Positions 40,601 to 55,600 of a stretch of DNA of 64,000 nucleotides are shown here, one piece after another. A program made the position numbers and the translations under genes. The DNA lies in the NCBI GenBank assembly GCA_002900995.3, contig CM035304.1, forward strand, positions 6,030,134-6,094,133. Direction: 5' to 3'. Source of the DNA: Ganoderma boninense. Its lineage: Eukaryota; Basidiomycota; Agaricomycetes; Polyporales; Polyporaceae. Position 1 is the stretch's first letter. Every line of letters begins with the position of its first letter. Below the pieces are notes generated by a model. That model was not told the DNA's origin. It worked only from the letters and a program-made list of their open reading frames with translations, and searched no databases.

Positions 40601-43600
40601 ACCGGAACCCTCCATCACATCAGTCCCTTCTCGCCCGAATAGCCACCACTCGCCATCCCCTCCACGTAGACCGCGGTCGTATACCAAACTCGCGCCCACA
40701 TACAGATGAAGAGCAACACACGAGCCGGGTCTACCACGGCGCGTCTGCAAGAGACCGGCCTCAAGAGCGGCGGCAGTGGCGAATCGGTGAGTGGTCATTT
40801 CCGTGTGCCCCGCCCTCCACGACACCTCCCGTACCACGGCTGTTTACCACATCTCCATCGCCATGCTCCTCTTCGTCTCCCCCGGCCCCGCCTCCCCCGT
40901 TTCCGCGCAAAGAGAATACAAACCGAAACACACGAGCAGGCACCCGGTTGGAACACGCCCGGTCTGCACAACGACGCCGAGTCCACGGCCGCCGTTTGTA
41001 TCCACCCCGACACTCCGCTCATGCCCGACGCCCTCGTCTGCTCGTGACCCAGTAAGTGCTGAGGGTATTCTGAATGCACCGAAACAACTTACATGCACGC
41101 GTGGCGAGCTAGCCGGGCAGAAGACGACCAGTTTGAACAACGGGGCTGAGAGCGGCGCTGACCATGGCCGTCGCCGTCCTGCTCCCCCCCTCCTCTTATA
41201 CCGAACTCCGATCGTCTCTCATCGACACACGCACGGACCATCACTCGGCCATCGAGCCCCGACCCATCCAAGGTACGTACTACGCCTGCACTCTGTCTCC
41301 GACCTGCCCGCCTGCCCAACACTCGTACGGCTCGCGCCCGCAGGCACCCATTATTCTGGGCGAGTGAAAAATGGTCGGGCCGACAGAGGAACACGGTCGT
41401 TCCTGCGTGCCGAGCCAGTGCTAAGGTACGCACACCGCGTTTCGGCAGCGGTGGTCGCTCCGTCCGGAAAATAACCATTCGGCTAACAATTCACATTATC
41501 GTTGCAGGACCCTCCCGTTGGCTACGTTCGCACCTGCGATGCCGGCGGACCGTGCTTTGCGGCGAACAATGTCCGAATACTGCTCACCCAAGTCGACCCC
41601 GAGTCTGTGCCCCCCACAACAACCATCCAGGACCGCTTCTCGCCGTTTCTCCGTGGGCCGAGTACTCACCACACGGTACCTTCGGTTGGGACACCTGCCG
41701 ACCTGTTTCACCTTTCGCACTCAGGATGCTGCTCACCCGTCGGCCGCCGACGACTGTGCACTCGCCTATGCAGCTGTTTTGACTGTTTCCGCCCTCCCGT
41801 CGGCCGAGCTGTGCGTCGTGTCGCGAATCGTCTGCATTGGCACGGCGTCCTACCTGCCGCCTGAGGGTGTATCTGTACTTACATTGCGCCTAGTTTATAC
41901 ACCCAAACACCGCAGAGTGTTTTCTCGAGAGGGATCCCATCGTGCCGTGTGCGCAATCTATGTATGCAGGTGCTGTATGCGAGGCTCACGGCGAAATGCG
42001 GCATAGCTGAATAGTGAAATGTGTTGGCTGTTCGACTGACTCGCTGACGTATTGGACAGGTTTTTGATCCATGGAGACGAACGCAGAGACCACCGCGGTG
42101 CGGATAACCCGCCGTAGGGCTGTTTCGCGCTTAGGATGCAGCGCTCCATATTCGAACGGTGCGTGTGCTTGCATCCTGTCCCAATTTCGCATTTCTGATT
42201 TTGTACCTCTGATTGGTGTTTCTCTCTCTCTCAGTGCTCGCATTCGCTCGTCGGAGCGTAGACGACACCCATCCAAGCCTTTGGTGTCGGATGCTGTCTC
42301 CATGAGGTGGCTCCTAGTTATTCGCTCATCCTAGCCATGTATGTGTTCTGTTACACGGAGACCCAAGTCCGCGGTTCTTCCATCTCGCAGTCTCCGGTTA
42401 GCAAATCAAATCAAATCCTGAAAGTATTTACCCCGTCGCAACGACGACTACGGCTGGCATAGTGCCCTTGCCGCAATGCAGCCCCCATCCGGCATGATAG
42501 ATTGAATGTCGACGGTCCACACGCCGACCCCTAGCAGGCAGCGTGCTGCTCAAAACATAATTGAGACAGCTATTCTGCTGTTCAGCGCGTGCTAGTCAGT
42601 CCGTTCATGCACTGCAGCAGGGCCTCGCAGTCTCGATCAAGGTTGCACGCAGAGGAAAGCAACGCCGCGACGGGGAGCCTGACAAATTCAGCGTGCGCTT
42701 GTGTTATTGGGCGCTCGACACCTTCGCACCGAACCACCGTCACCCGGTCTCTGCGGTCGCACGATTTGTCCGCACGCACCGTCATCGGCTCTCCTGGGGC
42801 ACCCGGAACACTGATTCGAAACTTGTCTTTTGCGACTGCCTGGTGCTTGCTTGCGGAGGCTGCGGACGTCTTCGCTCTCGACTGCGTAGCGACCCAGGCT
42901 AACTTCTCGACCGTGTTCCGCAGCGACTGGGTGTCTGGTGGATATTTCTCGGATACTGGTGCTTGACACTCACGGTGTGTATTGTCGTGGGTAGTCTGGG
43001 CTTGTCTTCCCTGCAGAAATCGTCTCGGACACTCTGCCGGCACCCGCACAGCGGCCCACCGCTGGCTGCCCGCTCGGACTGGAACACGGCAAACAACCGT
43101 GTCTCGTCTCCCCACCCGTGTCAGTATGCAAAGCAAGGTGAGTCTCCCTGTCGACCACATTCGTGCTCCACCCGTCGGCTCGCGAGACGAGGGCCGCACT
43201 TCGGGCTTATCGGGGCAACGGCCACGTCGCATGCGAGGACTCGGGAGGAACGTCAATGAGCCAAGGGCGGGGCGAGCATCCTGCCAGCGGATGATTCCTC
43301 TCGGCTAGGTGTCTAATCTATTGAGGAGATTTCGCACCCACGGTGCCCGTACTCATTCTGTTGTGATTTTGCCAGGCATGTCGTTGCGAAGGCTGCACCC
43401 AGTTGTGCACTGGGTGACGCCACCCTTGCCACTGGACAAGGTGCGTTTGTCGATGCTATCATTCCGGACTAATTTGTCTTTGCACCACAACGACGACGGA
43501 GGATTCTCCCAAAGCAACATGCCGGCGCAGTGTTGGCATTAAGATTGGCAAAACAGCTCCGCTGGGACGATCGTCTCAGTGCGGAACAGTGGAGTCGCCG

Positions 43601-46600
43601 TGAACGTGCCAGGGAAGCATGCCTTCCAGCTCATCTGGTCGTGAATTTTGGCCCTGACTACCGCATCCTCAATTTTCCGTCACTGTGCTTTCCGCAGCAG
43701 CGTGAAGTCGCTCACATATTGATGCAGCCACCCAGGAAATGAGGAGGAAGGCAATATTTCCGGGACCCTGGATGGCTTACAGAGCTCAAATTGCAGGTGT
43801 AGTCCCGCCTCCTGCTGCCATCATCCGCCGGTACGCAACTGGGAGTAGTTTGCGGGCGCAGACACTGAGAACTGCGAGAGGGATGTCTGAAGGTGTGTAC
43901 ACTCTGCCGGTCCATTTGACTTACCCAGTTTATCCGCCGTTGCTCCGGCCGGCACGACAAAGCAGCGGACTCGGGTGTCTTAATCCTGACCCTGCCGAGA
44001 CCGGGAGAAGGTCGGAGCGGCGGCGTCTCCAATTGTACGCTGCATGAAAGCATGTAAGTTGTGATCGAGATTGAAATTAGGCTGATTATTTACGTTTGTG
44101 GGTGTGGACCACAGGCGACGGACGCCGTGCGTGCCTGGCAGCATGGGGATGGATCGGCTGCGTGCATCGGGGCTCCGGAAAACAACCACATCGCCGAAGC
44201 ACGGCCCTGAACGGCACTCTGAGTCGCCGTTGTGTGCTATGCCGGCCTCGTTTCGCCGGTCGGCCGGGAGTCTCTCCTCACGGTTAAACTCGTCGCCTGC
44301 ACTCTGGGTACCTCTCGTGCTCTCGCCACCCTTATGCCCAGGTTATCGACTGCCAGACCGCTCGACAGCCCTGTCTCCCATTCCCCCGTCTCTCTGGATC
44401 TCTCGCTCCCTCTTTCAGCTCTTTACTGCTACTGCGACTTCTTCTTCTCTCGCTTCGCTCTCTCTGCTCGCCGCCTACTACAGTCGCGAACTGCATCGAC
44501 CCCATTCCGCACCCTCGAGTGAAGCTGTTGTCAGCACGCACTCTTCGTCGACTCGGCCACTTCAACCATCTTCTGTGTCCCCCTCGCAGACTGCGACAGG
44601 GGTGTTCTGCAGGTCGCTTCGCAGATAGCATTGTGAGTACTCCCTCTTGCATGCTTTTTCTCTTTGCGTTCTCCTTGACTGCCCGTGTCGGAGGTCGGCG
44701 AGATGTCTGGGACACTCGCACGCGGCCAACGATGCATCGACCGCCTACCCCGGGCTTCAGATGGGCACAAGCGCGAGGCTGTTTCACCACAGCTCTTCGT
44801 GCTCATGGTTTCTCAAAATCCTCCAACCACGTACATTGCAAACACTCTGCAACAGCGCGTTGTGCTACCTCGACGACCTCGCACAGACTGTCGTGGCATG
44901 TAATGTATTCTAACAACCTTCATGACATCGTTCAAGGTGCGCTCAGTCCGTTCCTCGTGCTCCCACATCTCCGAGTCCGCATTCTCTGCGAGCAGGTGCG
45001 CTTGTTGTCGGGCTCAGTCACGACGACGACGATCTCACCGTGTTCTCACCGGCTCATGTGCAGTCCTCTCTACCTTCTGCGCAACACACTGGGCCGGATA
45101 TCATCTGGTGAGTCACTTATCAGCGTGTCGCCTACGTGCAGACTAATATTCAGCCCCCGGCAGCTCTTCCGCATCGAATGACGGGACGCCCGGCAGACAG
45201 ACGACAGCCAATCTGGCAGAAATCCGACTGGGTCTGGCACCATGCAGCGGAGCGCCCGGCCAGTGATGGACGAAGCCTTGAGGGTGCATCCACTTGCATC
45301 CGGCAGCGCCGATAGCCGCTACTCGAGCTGCGTCGACTTGTGCACAGTGAGCCGTGTTTCCCGCTGGCTGTCTCTGTCTTGGAATTGTCGCGCACTCAGC
45401 CTTGCGACTGAGCCAGCTCTGGTGAAACCAGAGTTGGTGCTATGTATTCTTGGCAGCACTGCGACGAGCCTCGGACTGGTCGATGCTTCGCTGCTGGATT
45501 TCTGCGTGCGACCCTCTTCCAAGTGCTCCGCTGTGTCTGTCGGTCTTCACTCCAAGTCCATCTAGATGTGACATCGGCGAGCTCACAGCGACCTTGCAAA
45601 GGCCAGTGCAGCCACTCGTGCGGGGTCCAGCTGCTGCTGCGAGCGATTCATGTGAGTACCTCTCGTCCGCTCGCCTGGCACTCCAATGCGCGAGCCATGC
45701 CTGACAGGCCCGAGACGGGCGACGCATAGCAGGTGCGTGTGCGGTCTTTGCACCACGGCACCCAGGTGTATCATATCGCACAGTGTGTTCTGGTCTGGAT
45801 GGAGCTTTGCAGCGGGCGTGTTGCATGTATTGCGCCTGTATGTATGTACGTCCGGTGTAGTCTACACTCTCAATCACACAGTCTTGTCAGCCTCCCCGCG
45901 AGGCCTGAGTACCCTCGACACTGGGGAGGCGTGAACCTGCCTCGCCTGTCCTGCTCTCCCCCCGAGTTCCGGACCTCAATGCTGCTCTCTGAATACGCTG
46001 CTCTCCAAATAAGCTGAATGCCGCTCTCCGAATAACCTGGTCCCTGCTCGCTGAATAACCTGAATGCCTGAATGCCGCTCTCTGAATAACCTACATAACC
46101 TGAATGACACTCTCCCCAAGGCCGTGTTTATTTCTCTGGCAACCCTCGCCCGTCCCTGGAACAAACAACGCGTATCAGTGCTCCTGCCACAGTGCTTCGC
46201 TCACGGCCTCGTCGAGAAGAACCATGGCGGTGCACCGTCTCCTTCAAGTTCTCACACCCCCCCTCCTCGCGGCCCCCGTCTTCGACTTCAGCCCCTGAGA
46301 ATCCCTGCGAGGGTTCGTCGGAGCCGAGCGAAGCCCCGGCACTCATGCGCCCTCACGTCGTCGCAGTCACTCAAGCTCCCCCAAGGCGGCGACCAACCTT
46401 ATCCCTTATCTTCGTCCTTCTCGGGCTCGGGGCGACCTGTCTCCGACCAGGCGGCGATCCTTCCCATTCCTGAATGCGCGGGCGGGAAAGCAGGCGGAAC
46501 CGGCGGCGTAAGACCTCGCAAGCAGGTTCTGCGGCAAACGTATGACTGTGACATACGTGTACAGAAGTGAGAAGGCCTAGGAGCGAGGACGAAGACCGAT

Positions 46601-49600
46601 CCCCGAGTTCCGCGCAGGCGCGCTGCTGTACATAATCGCCACTTCGTGGGACCACGCTTCGCTGGCTGGCTGCACGTCCGCCGAAGATCCGATGCGAGGT
46701 AGGGTTCGAACGTTGAGGAATTCGATGCTGTGGCCCCAGGTCGGCATGCGCGGCGGCCGTCAATGGCAATGCGAATCCCGAAAGATGAACACCAGTGCAA
46801 GAGGCGAGGAACGTCCTCGCTTCGATCTGATAACTTAGCGCTATAAGTACATGCCACATGCACAAACGTCTTCCTATATCGCACATTATTCAGGGACGCA
46901 CAGCAGGTTCGAGAAGAACAGTGGGGACGCACCTTCGAATTCGTAGCAACACCTCTGCCCCATGCGCTCGTGCTCGTTCCCTTCCCCTCAGACGCAGCGC
47001 GTGAGTACCTCCTCGACGTAATCCGCCATGAGCTGGTGTCCCTCCTTGTTCGGATGCCTACATGCGCCACAGGTATCAGCGCCGCGTGCATCCACAAGCA
47101 CCCGAAGGAAAGGCACACGCACCCCGGGATGTAGTAGAAAAAGTGGTCCGGGTCGTCGCACATCCCGTCCGTCCCGCAGAACGTGATCGAGCAGTCCGTG
47201 ATGCACGCGTCCGTGCTCACGTACCCGAACGCCTCGAACCCGGGGCTCCCATCCAGCACCCCGTCCCAGATCCGCGCGAACTCCGCGAACGCGACCGTCA
47301 GCGCGGGCCCGGGCGCCTTCCCGTCGAGACCCTCGCCCGCCCCAGTGGAATTGATGCCCCGCGAGAGGTCGTGCAGGCCCGAGAAGATCGTCTGCACCAT
47401 CGCGTCGCCCGCGGGCGTGTGCGTGCCGCGCCCGTAGACGTCCGTGACGAGGAACTTGCGTGCGGAGGTGGGCGCGGAGGCGAGGATGCGGATCTGGGAG
47501 AGGATGACTTGGGCGGCGGCTTGGAGGTTCGCTTCGCCGTCGGCTGCACCAGGACACGATCAGTACGAGGCTCCGGACATATGGGCAGAGGACGTGCTCT
47601 TGGAGTTCTCAAAGTCGCTGTGTGCGCGTGTATGCTGTCAGTACTAGACGTTCTACGAAGCCCATTGAGCGTCAGACGGACTTGATACCGAAGAAGACGA
47701 CGTAGAGGGTCGTCCCCGGGTCCAGCTTGTTTGACTGGTTGAGGAAGGTCTTCACTGCGTGTGTAATCGGGCGCACGTACTCAGCTAAAATATATTGCGG
47801 CACGATGAGCTCAACGCCACGCACTTTGCCCGAGGAAGTCGACCTGCTTGAGAGCACTGGGCCACAGACTGAGATCGGTGCATGCTCCCGATTGCTGTTG
47901 CACCAGATCGTCGTGTCAACTTGGTCCTCCAACCTCGCATCAGTGTCACGATATGCACCGAGGACGTACCGCATAATCCATCAACGCCGCGTTGTATGGT
48001 GCGGCGAGGTCCTCAACCCAGACTCTCCCGTCTGTTGACCTTCCACCGGCCTCTGCATCGGGTGGCACTACCACAGGCGGTGCGAGGGGGCCTCCATCGT
48101 CACGCCCGCAGTCCGTGTATGAGTCCTAGCCAGAGAAGAAATACATCAGACACGTATCCCAATCCCTGGTCCTAGTGGAATGCACGCAGGAGAACGACTC
48201 AAACTCACCCCAAACGCAACTATGGCCTTGATGAAAGGGAGATGGATCCCCGTGTTGACGTCGGACGTGTTTCCGGAGAGCGGGCCACAGATAGGTGAGA
48301 CAGCGAGGTGGATACCGTCGTTGTCTTGGCGCGCAGCAATCGACGGGCGCGAAAGGACGCGTCCACCCGGGCCTGGCTCGAGACCGTACGCCAGCACGAG
48401 AGAAGGGGCGAGTACGAGGAGCTTAGAGAGATGCTTCATGGCTGCAGTTGAGTCTCCCTTCCGCTGTGTACAGTGCAGACAGGCTCACCGAAAGAATCCC
48501 AAACCGTGCTGCTATTTAGCGTCGCCTCCCATCGTACAATAATAGTTCCGGGCGACAGACCAGCGGCCGCTGGATATGGGGGTCGCCTTCACAGCGCTGC
48601 ACAAGGCCTAGCGGAGGTCTGATGCAGAACCAAGAATGCCGTAGTTGTCGACAAGCATGGACGCAGAATACAAGCTCGCTGACACCTCGGATGGGCGTGC
48701 TCAGCGTCGAAGCGTCGTGGACGTAGCACGAGGCCAAGGCGAGTCTCGGGGGCTGCCTGAAGGGGGACAAGGAGGGCGGACACATGAGCGGAGAAGGAGG
48801 GAGAGACGCATGGTCGTCGTCGCCTGCCGATCAAGAAGCTGCACGACGTGACGCACAAACCGGACTCCACGAGCAAGGTTAGCGCGCAAAAGTCACGCGT
48901 AACTACCTTGTTACGTATACGTGACCGGACTGTCAGGGGCGTGACAAAGTTCGCGCCGAAAACGGCCGCGGCTACACTTTGTTCTGTTTTGCACCTTCAC
49001 CCGATCCTCTGCTCGAGTCTCTGTTCTATCCTCGCTGTACTTATTGTCTGCAGATTGAGATCTCGCATCTAGTACCAAACCTTCGAAACCTTAGCAAAGC
49101 GAACGTCACGCCGGTGACCTTCACGGTCGCGGTGTCGCGGAACGTCGCCGATCATGCGCTGAGAGGAGGTGGCCTGGGGATAACTCTACTGTAACATGAT
49201 ATATAGAAAGTCTCCTGGCCATTACTTACAATCCGAGGCCAGATCTTCCCCTACCGTTGATGCTTGGCGCTCCACCTCGCCGCTCTGCGACGACGGTCCT
49301 CGGGGGTAGGGTTAACTTAAATCACCCGAGCGCGAGGTCTGTCCGGGTAAAGCGAACATGTTTTTTGCTCTCCTCCTTGTCATCAGTGATGATGACCCCG
49401 AAGGTGTCCGACCTCCACGGAAGGAATCCCTGCCGAGCTAGAGTATGTGGTCCAACAACTCGCGGCCGTTTTGCGCTGCCTTGCCGCCTTCGGCCTCCAA
49501 ACACCATTCACGTAAGTATCCACACGTTCTAACCCGTTCGGTGGCGGTGATGCATATGGCTAGCAGTTGACCTCGGCAACCTGAGTCGTTACTTTCGTCG

Positions 49601-52600
49601 CCCGTTGCCGCCCGAGGCCTGATGAACTACAGAACTGCGGTCACCTGGGTTGCGCAACTGGCGCGATGGTCGTCTCACATCGCGAGCGCGCAGTATGGCA
49701 TAACAAAATTCCGCTCGATTACGGCTTGGCGACACATCCTCACGCCGGGCTCTGCAGGCCATACGCGACCTGACAGTGAAGTGTTTAAAAGATCGACGCC
49801 TGCTACCACCACTTCCCCCTCAGCTCTTCGAAACATGCAGTTCTTGGCCTTCATTCTCGCGTCTCTCTCCGCTGCGTCCGTCTACGCTGCAGATTTGGTC
49901 GTCACCACTCCGTACGCTGCCTCCTAGTCAGCCGATCATGGCCACAACTCTTAATTGACACGACTTGTCTGTTCGGCAGGGCCGAAGTCGTGCAATGCGC
50001 AGAGACCGACATCTCGTGGACCGGCGGTTCTGGTGAGTGCATTCAGCATCTTGAAATCCACATGTTGGACTGACCCCGCGTTCCAAAGCTCCTTACGACG
50101 TTGTAAGGCTCTCCTCCGCATCCTGACAATAAACGCGACTGTGAAAGATACTGACGAGCGCGCGCCGTCCGCCGGACTGCGTTCTGCAGGTGTAAGCAGC
50201 CTTCACGAAACCTTCGCGCGTTCCTCATGCTTACCGGCTTGCCCTCACACCGCAGAGTCAAGGCTAACGGTGACATCGTTGGCGACGCGGACCGTATCTT
50301 CGGGACGAGCTATGCATGGGGCGGATACGGTTCGCCAGCCGGTACGTTCCTCTTCGCCACATACACTGCAAGCCCGTTTCATGATGTCGCTGATTGGCTG
50401 CCGACGTTGCAATTGCATTGTCAGGCTCGAGCGTCGTCTTCACCGTCACGGACCTCAACGGAAACTCGGCGTCGACGGCCCCCATCACCGTCTCGGACAG
50501 TTGTGAGTTGCAATTGTTTTATATATCTCCGTGTATTGCGAACGATGCGGACCGCGGTGCTGACCTATGACCTTCCGACCAGCGGACTCGAGCTGCCTGG
50601 ACCCTGGCGCGTAACGTCTACCATCACGACTTCGACGCGGACGAGCGGATTCTTCACGAGCCCTCCATGTGGTGGTTATGGTATGCAGCAGTCGACCGTA
50701 GCAGAACAGTCACCTGGCATATATAATGACGCTACTACCGTAAACGATCTGTTCCCTATGTGTTTGCGCGGTGCATATATACAGCCACTTTAAGTTGGAG
50801 TCGGGAGCTGATCGAGGGTAGAGTTCGCGAGGCACAGCTTCATGTCGTCCTGTCAACGATGTTTCGCCATGGTCCATGATCCCTCCGTGATCGCCCTTGG
50901 CAGTCTCACATAATAACACACAGCGAGTGCCCCTGTTCCCAGGCGTTCGCCGAGGATCATGATGGCGCTGGGCGCGGAACCCACATGTGCTGCAGAGTCG
51001 GCAGTGCCAGTACGCTCGCAGCCCCGAGCCTTCAACTGATCTTGCTACAAAACTGTTCACCCAAACGCGAGAAATCCGGCCCCAGTGTCCAAATATATTC
51101 ACCATATCCATATGACCATGTCGATGTGCGTGCGGCGCTAAATTCTCCAGCATATATGGTACAACAGCAGCCCAAGGACAAGAGCAACGAAGCCCCAAGA
51201 AAGCGCACAGACAGCCACAGCCGGAGAGCGTCAAATCCGAAAGCATCACCAATTCACCCAGCCCACTCCTTGAGCAAGCCAGACAGCGAGCCGCGCCGAA
51301 GCACACGCACAAGCATATAAGTACTATCCTTCTCGTACTCACGGCCGTCGAGCCTGCGGCGGAGCCAGGAGCGCGTTGTCCCTCCAGCTACCCGAGCCCC
51401 CCTCCGTGCTCGCGACCGTTTGTGTCCGGGCCCCGCCACTGTCTGTGATCGTCGCGGGGAGGGCCAGGGGCCCCGCCCCGCCCTCCTGCCACCGAGTCTG
51501 CGTCATGGTCATCTCCTGGTTAACGTTGTTCCACCCGGGATGGTCGTGTGACATGGACACCACAGACGGCGCTGGCGCGAGGGAGGGGTTGCCGACGAAG
51601 TACGTCTGCGAGGTGTGGATCGCCGCGGCGCCCTGCCACGCGGGCGGGGGCGGGGGCGGGGGTGGAGGCGAGTACCCGTACGGAGCGAACTGCAGGGCGC
51701 TGAGGGGCGGCGACGCTGATGGTACTAAGGGCGAGTAGTCCGGGCTCGGAGACAGGATGCTGGTCGCGCGGACCGTGGGCGACGTCGGCGGCGCCGGGGC
51801 GGAATACGGGGCAACTTGAACGGGGCCTGGCGCTGCGGCAGGGGGTGTCGAAGCGTTCGAGTTGAGGGGTTGACCTGGAGATGTGAGGGTAAGAAAGAGC
51901 GGTGCATGAGTCGTTGATGATAACGCGGGTAGGAGGGAGTAGGGAGTGCATATGCATATGTACCTCGCTTGGACCATGCAGAGTGCTTGTAGAGCACCCA
52001 GATCACGACGATGAGCAGCGCGACGGCGACTGCGACGATGATGCCAATCACGTCTGGGGAGAGGGTGCTGTGGGAGCTGCTGGACGTCGACGAGGTGCCG
52101 GGGTTTGCGGCGTTTGTGCCTCCCGTGGAGTCTGTGACGGAAACGGTGGCGGTGGTTGAGGCGATGGACGTAGACGGCGGCTGCCCCGCAAGAGAGCCGG
52201 AGGAAGCCTGCGTACCTTGCGTGGTGGTAGTCAGGCTCGCGCCCCCAGACGTCGACGAGGGCTCCGGGATGCACGACTCCGTGAGTCCGGCGTTGATGTC
52301 GACGAACCCGGAGTACGTGATGGAGGCGCTGTCGCCGACGGCGAACACGACGGAGGTCTCGGCCGCGACGTCCGTCGACCAGACGAAGAACGTCCGGCTG
52401 ATGTTGGTGAACTCCTCCTTGGGCCCGTGGTTGAAGTTCGGGTAGCCAATGCCGAGCGTGTACGGCGGGGTGCCCCCCGTCCAGGTTATGTTCGTGGGCA
52501 CGCATTCGGTGAGCTCGTCGGAGACGGTGATCTTGATCGGGCCACCCTGTTGGCTGCTGACGAGGGTGAAGGACGCTGCGAGCGAGAGGAGGAGGATAGG

Positions 52601-55600
52601 CAATCGACCAGAACTGTGGAGAGGAAAGGGTCGTCGAGGTGCACCCGAAGAGCATTTCGAAGACTCTAGGTGGGACGCGAGTGCTTGAAGTTGGTACCCT
52701 GATACGCGATACAAGGTAAGCATTCTCACCTATGTGACTTCGAAAAGCACAACTTCGCTCGATCATGTCGAATACCATCTGAATGATGCACGAGCATTCA
52801 GGAGTAATTGAGAAGCGCATTAAAGGAGAATACGAGTGATCGAAGGCAAGGTCTCTCGGCGGGGGAGACCATGAGAGGAGACCGCAAGGAGGGAGCCAGG
52901 TACGGAGACATGGGAAACGTGCGCGAAACCTGTACCCGTCAACTGTCGCAATCAATCTCGTGGTTCCCACCCGCTAGTACATACCTTCAATTGCTCACGG
53001 AGCTGTCACGGAGGATACAAGTTGGGCTGGCCCAGATGCTGCCACAGCACCGAGCACGCATGAGCACCACAGGGCGGCGTGCAGCACATTGGCGATACTA
53101 TTCATTATATCCTGCAAGAGTTCCAGGTATTGATCAGAATCAATATATGAGTCTTGACCTTATACATGAGAGCGACACAAGTGTCTATGGGGCAAGTTGG
53201 TGACTGACCGTAATCGGCGACTCCGAGCGCCCTCCGAGTCAGCGTTCGACGGTTCGACGCGAGTTAATCAGGAGAAGCAGTCGAAGACCCTGGTACCTGT
53301 CGGGATGGCTCCTTCTTGATGTAGATCCTGGAGGCGCTGGAGCTGAGCAAGACAATTTCTGCCACAGTACATTGACGTCCTCCCATCCGCGTTGCATCAC
53401 GGATGGACTCCCGAGGACCGTCAATCGCGGCCCGGTCTTGAGGAGACTCATTAGGCACCCGGGAGTCCCCAAGCTACAGACTGTCTGTTATATGTCTAGA
53501 TATAGGGAGAAAAAGTCATCGACATCATCGCGACACAGGTCTTGCGCTCGACGCTCTCACCGATTGTACATATGGTACAGGCTATCAGCCGCACTGTCGC
53601 CGATGTGACTGAACTTTGAGGGGTGGGATATTGAAATGATTCCACGGTAGCATTCCGGCGCCATAGAGGAGCATTATGCACGCCGGGACGAAATGCATGG
53701 TGGCCGCGGTCGTTGCGTAGATCAACAACTTGGTGGAGCCTCTTGTTACGTTGCGATCACCATGACAACCACAAGCGCCAATAATACTATTATGGTAACT
53801 CAAGCGCGCGACGCTCGCTATGCTAAGTTACTGACGTATCGTTCTGCGATACGAACCTTCTGCTATTAAAATGTCGTAAGAAAGATAGCGCTACAAGCAT
53901 ATCACGCATTGTTTGGAGGTGTAAGGGCCGTGGTATAAGTCGCAATTTCCGGTGGGTTTGCCGCCTCCGAGTCCGCCCCGTCCGCTAACTTGGAGTAGCA
54001 AGTGCCAGACGAGCCTTGAGCCGAGTCTCTGAGTTGCGCCAAAGGACGGTTGGAGATTACTGGGATACGGTTGTCGCCGGTATGATGAACATTGCGCCAT
54101 AATGTGGACGTACTGATCAACACCCATGCTCGAGCTGCCAGCGAGGGCGCCACCACTGGGAACTGATCGTCAATGACGTCGGCATCAATCATACATATGT
54201 CTTGACCTACGATGATTCAACACGATGAGGTGGTTCGGCGGCCTTGTTCCCGGGGTCCACTAAGCAGCCATACGTTCGTATTGAATTGACGGATTACGGT
54301 TTGATCTCCCTCAGCTCAATGCGACTTTTGTAGATCCATATATTGGTAGAGAGCTCCGCCGGATCAGTCCTCCCCGACTAGAGTCGAGCACGCTGAGAGC
54401 ACTGCTTACTAGAATTTAATACCGGCGGCCTTGTTAGCGCAGGCCGACTGCTCGGATCCGGCGGCATGGCTTCCGAGCGGTGTTACGACGGCTGTTTCCA
54501 GCAGCGAACAGGCGCGGTCTGTACAAAGGTTGGCTGTGAACATAGTACTCAAGTCGGACCTGCATTGTAGGGCTCCTGAGTTCGCATCAGTGTCGTTCAC
54601 GTATGATGAGATCCGCCGTATCACGAATCATGATCATCCACATACCACATCGGCGGCGCGGTTTGCGTTGAAGCACGTCGCGAGAGCCGTTTTGAAAAGA
54701 GGCCTCCTCCCTGTGCACAATCTCCTGATGCTTCCCAGCATTCAGTATTGAGGTTACAGGGGGGCCATGGCCTTCGCAGATCCGGACGAAGGTGGGTGGC
54801 AGTTGAGATGTGAACGGAGAAATCTGGCATCAGCGATTCGATGCGGGCGCGAACTCACTTGGAGGCTTCTTTACTCAGTCCATCTTCCATCACATTCAGA
54901 AACGGAAAATGGTCCCACTCATGCGTCTTTGAGCGTGCGGTCCTGCTCGCCATGTTCCCATGAGGTCCGACAGATCCTACCTAGCAGATGCGTTAGTAAT
55001 AGGACGTTTCAGCGACGACCTGGGTGCTGGGTGCCAGTGTGAATATCCGGAACACAGGCGCTTTATTTTCGGGGTGGCCGGTTCTCCAATGTAGCTGAGC
55101 CCTTGAGGAGGAAGTGAAGTAGAAAATTGAGGAGCAGGGTCAAGGTGGCGGGAAGAATGGGAAATTATGGATGGTGGCGGTAGGAAGCAACGGATCCGAC
55201 GGTGGCAGTGCTCCGATAATTGGCGGGGGGCGGGGCCTTGCCGAATGGGGCAGCACCGGCGGGATCAGGGCCGTGAGCCGCTAAGAGCAATCGCCCCGCC
55301 ACCTGCCATCGTTTGTCTCCCCCCTCCACGACTCCTCCACGTCGTCCTGCGCCGCGACCATGGCGGCCAACGACAAGCCTCTCCGCATCGCCTGCAGACT
55401 CGGTACGTGCCCTCGCTCCTCGCTTCGACGACCGGGGCTCAAACTGACATTGACGCTCATTCATCTCTACGCCCATCAAATTCGTGGTCGCCGCCCCCGA
55501 CGCTCCCGACGTGGCCCGCTGCAGTCTGCAGAGACCAGTGGCTCGTCACCCACGTCGATCCCGCCTGGCCCGTCTCCACCCTCAAGCTCTTCCTCCTCCG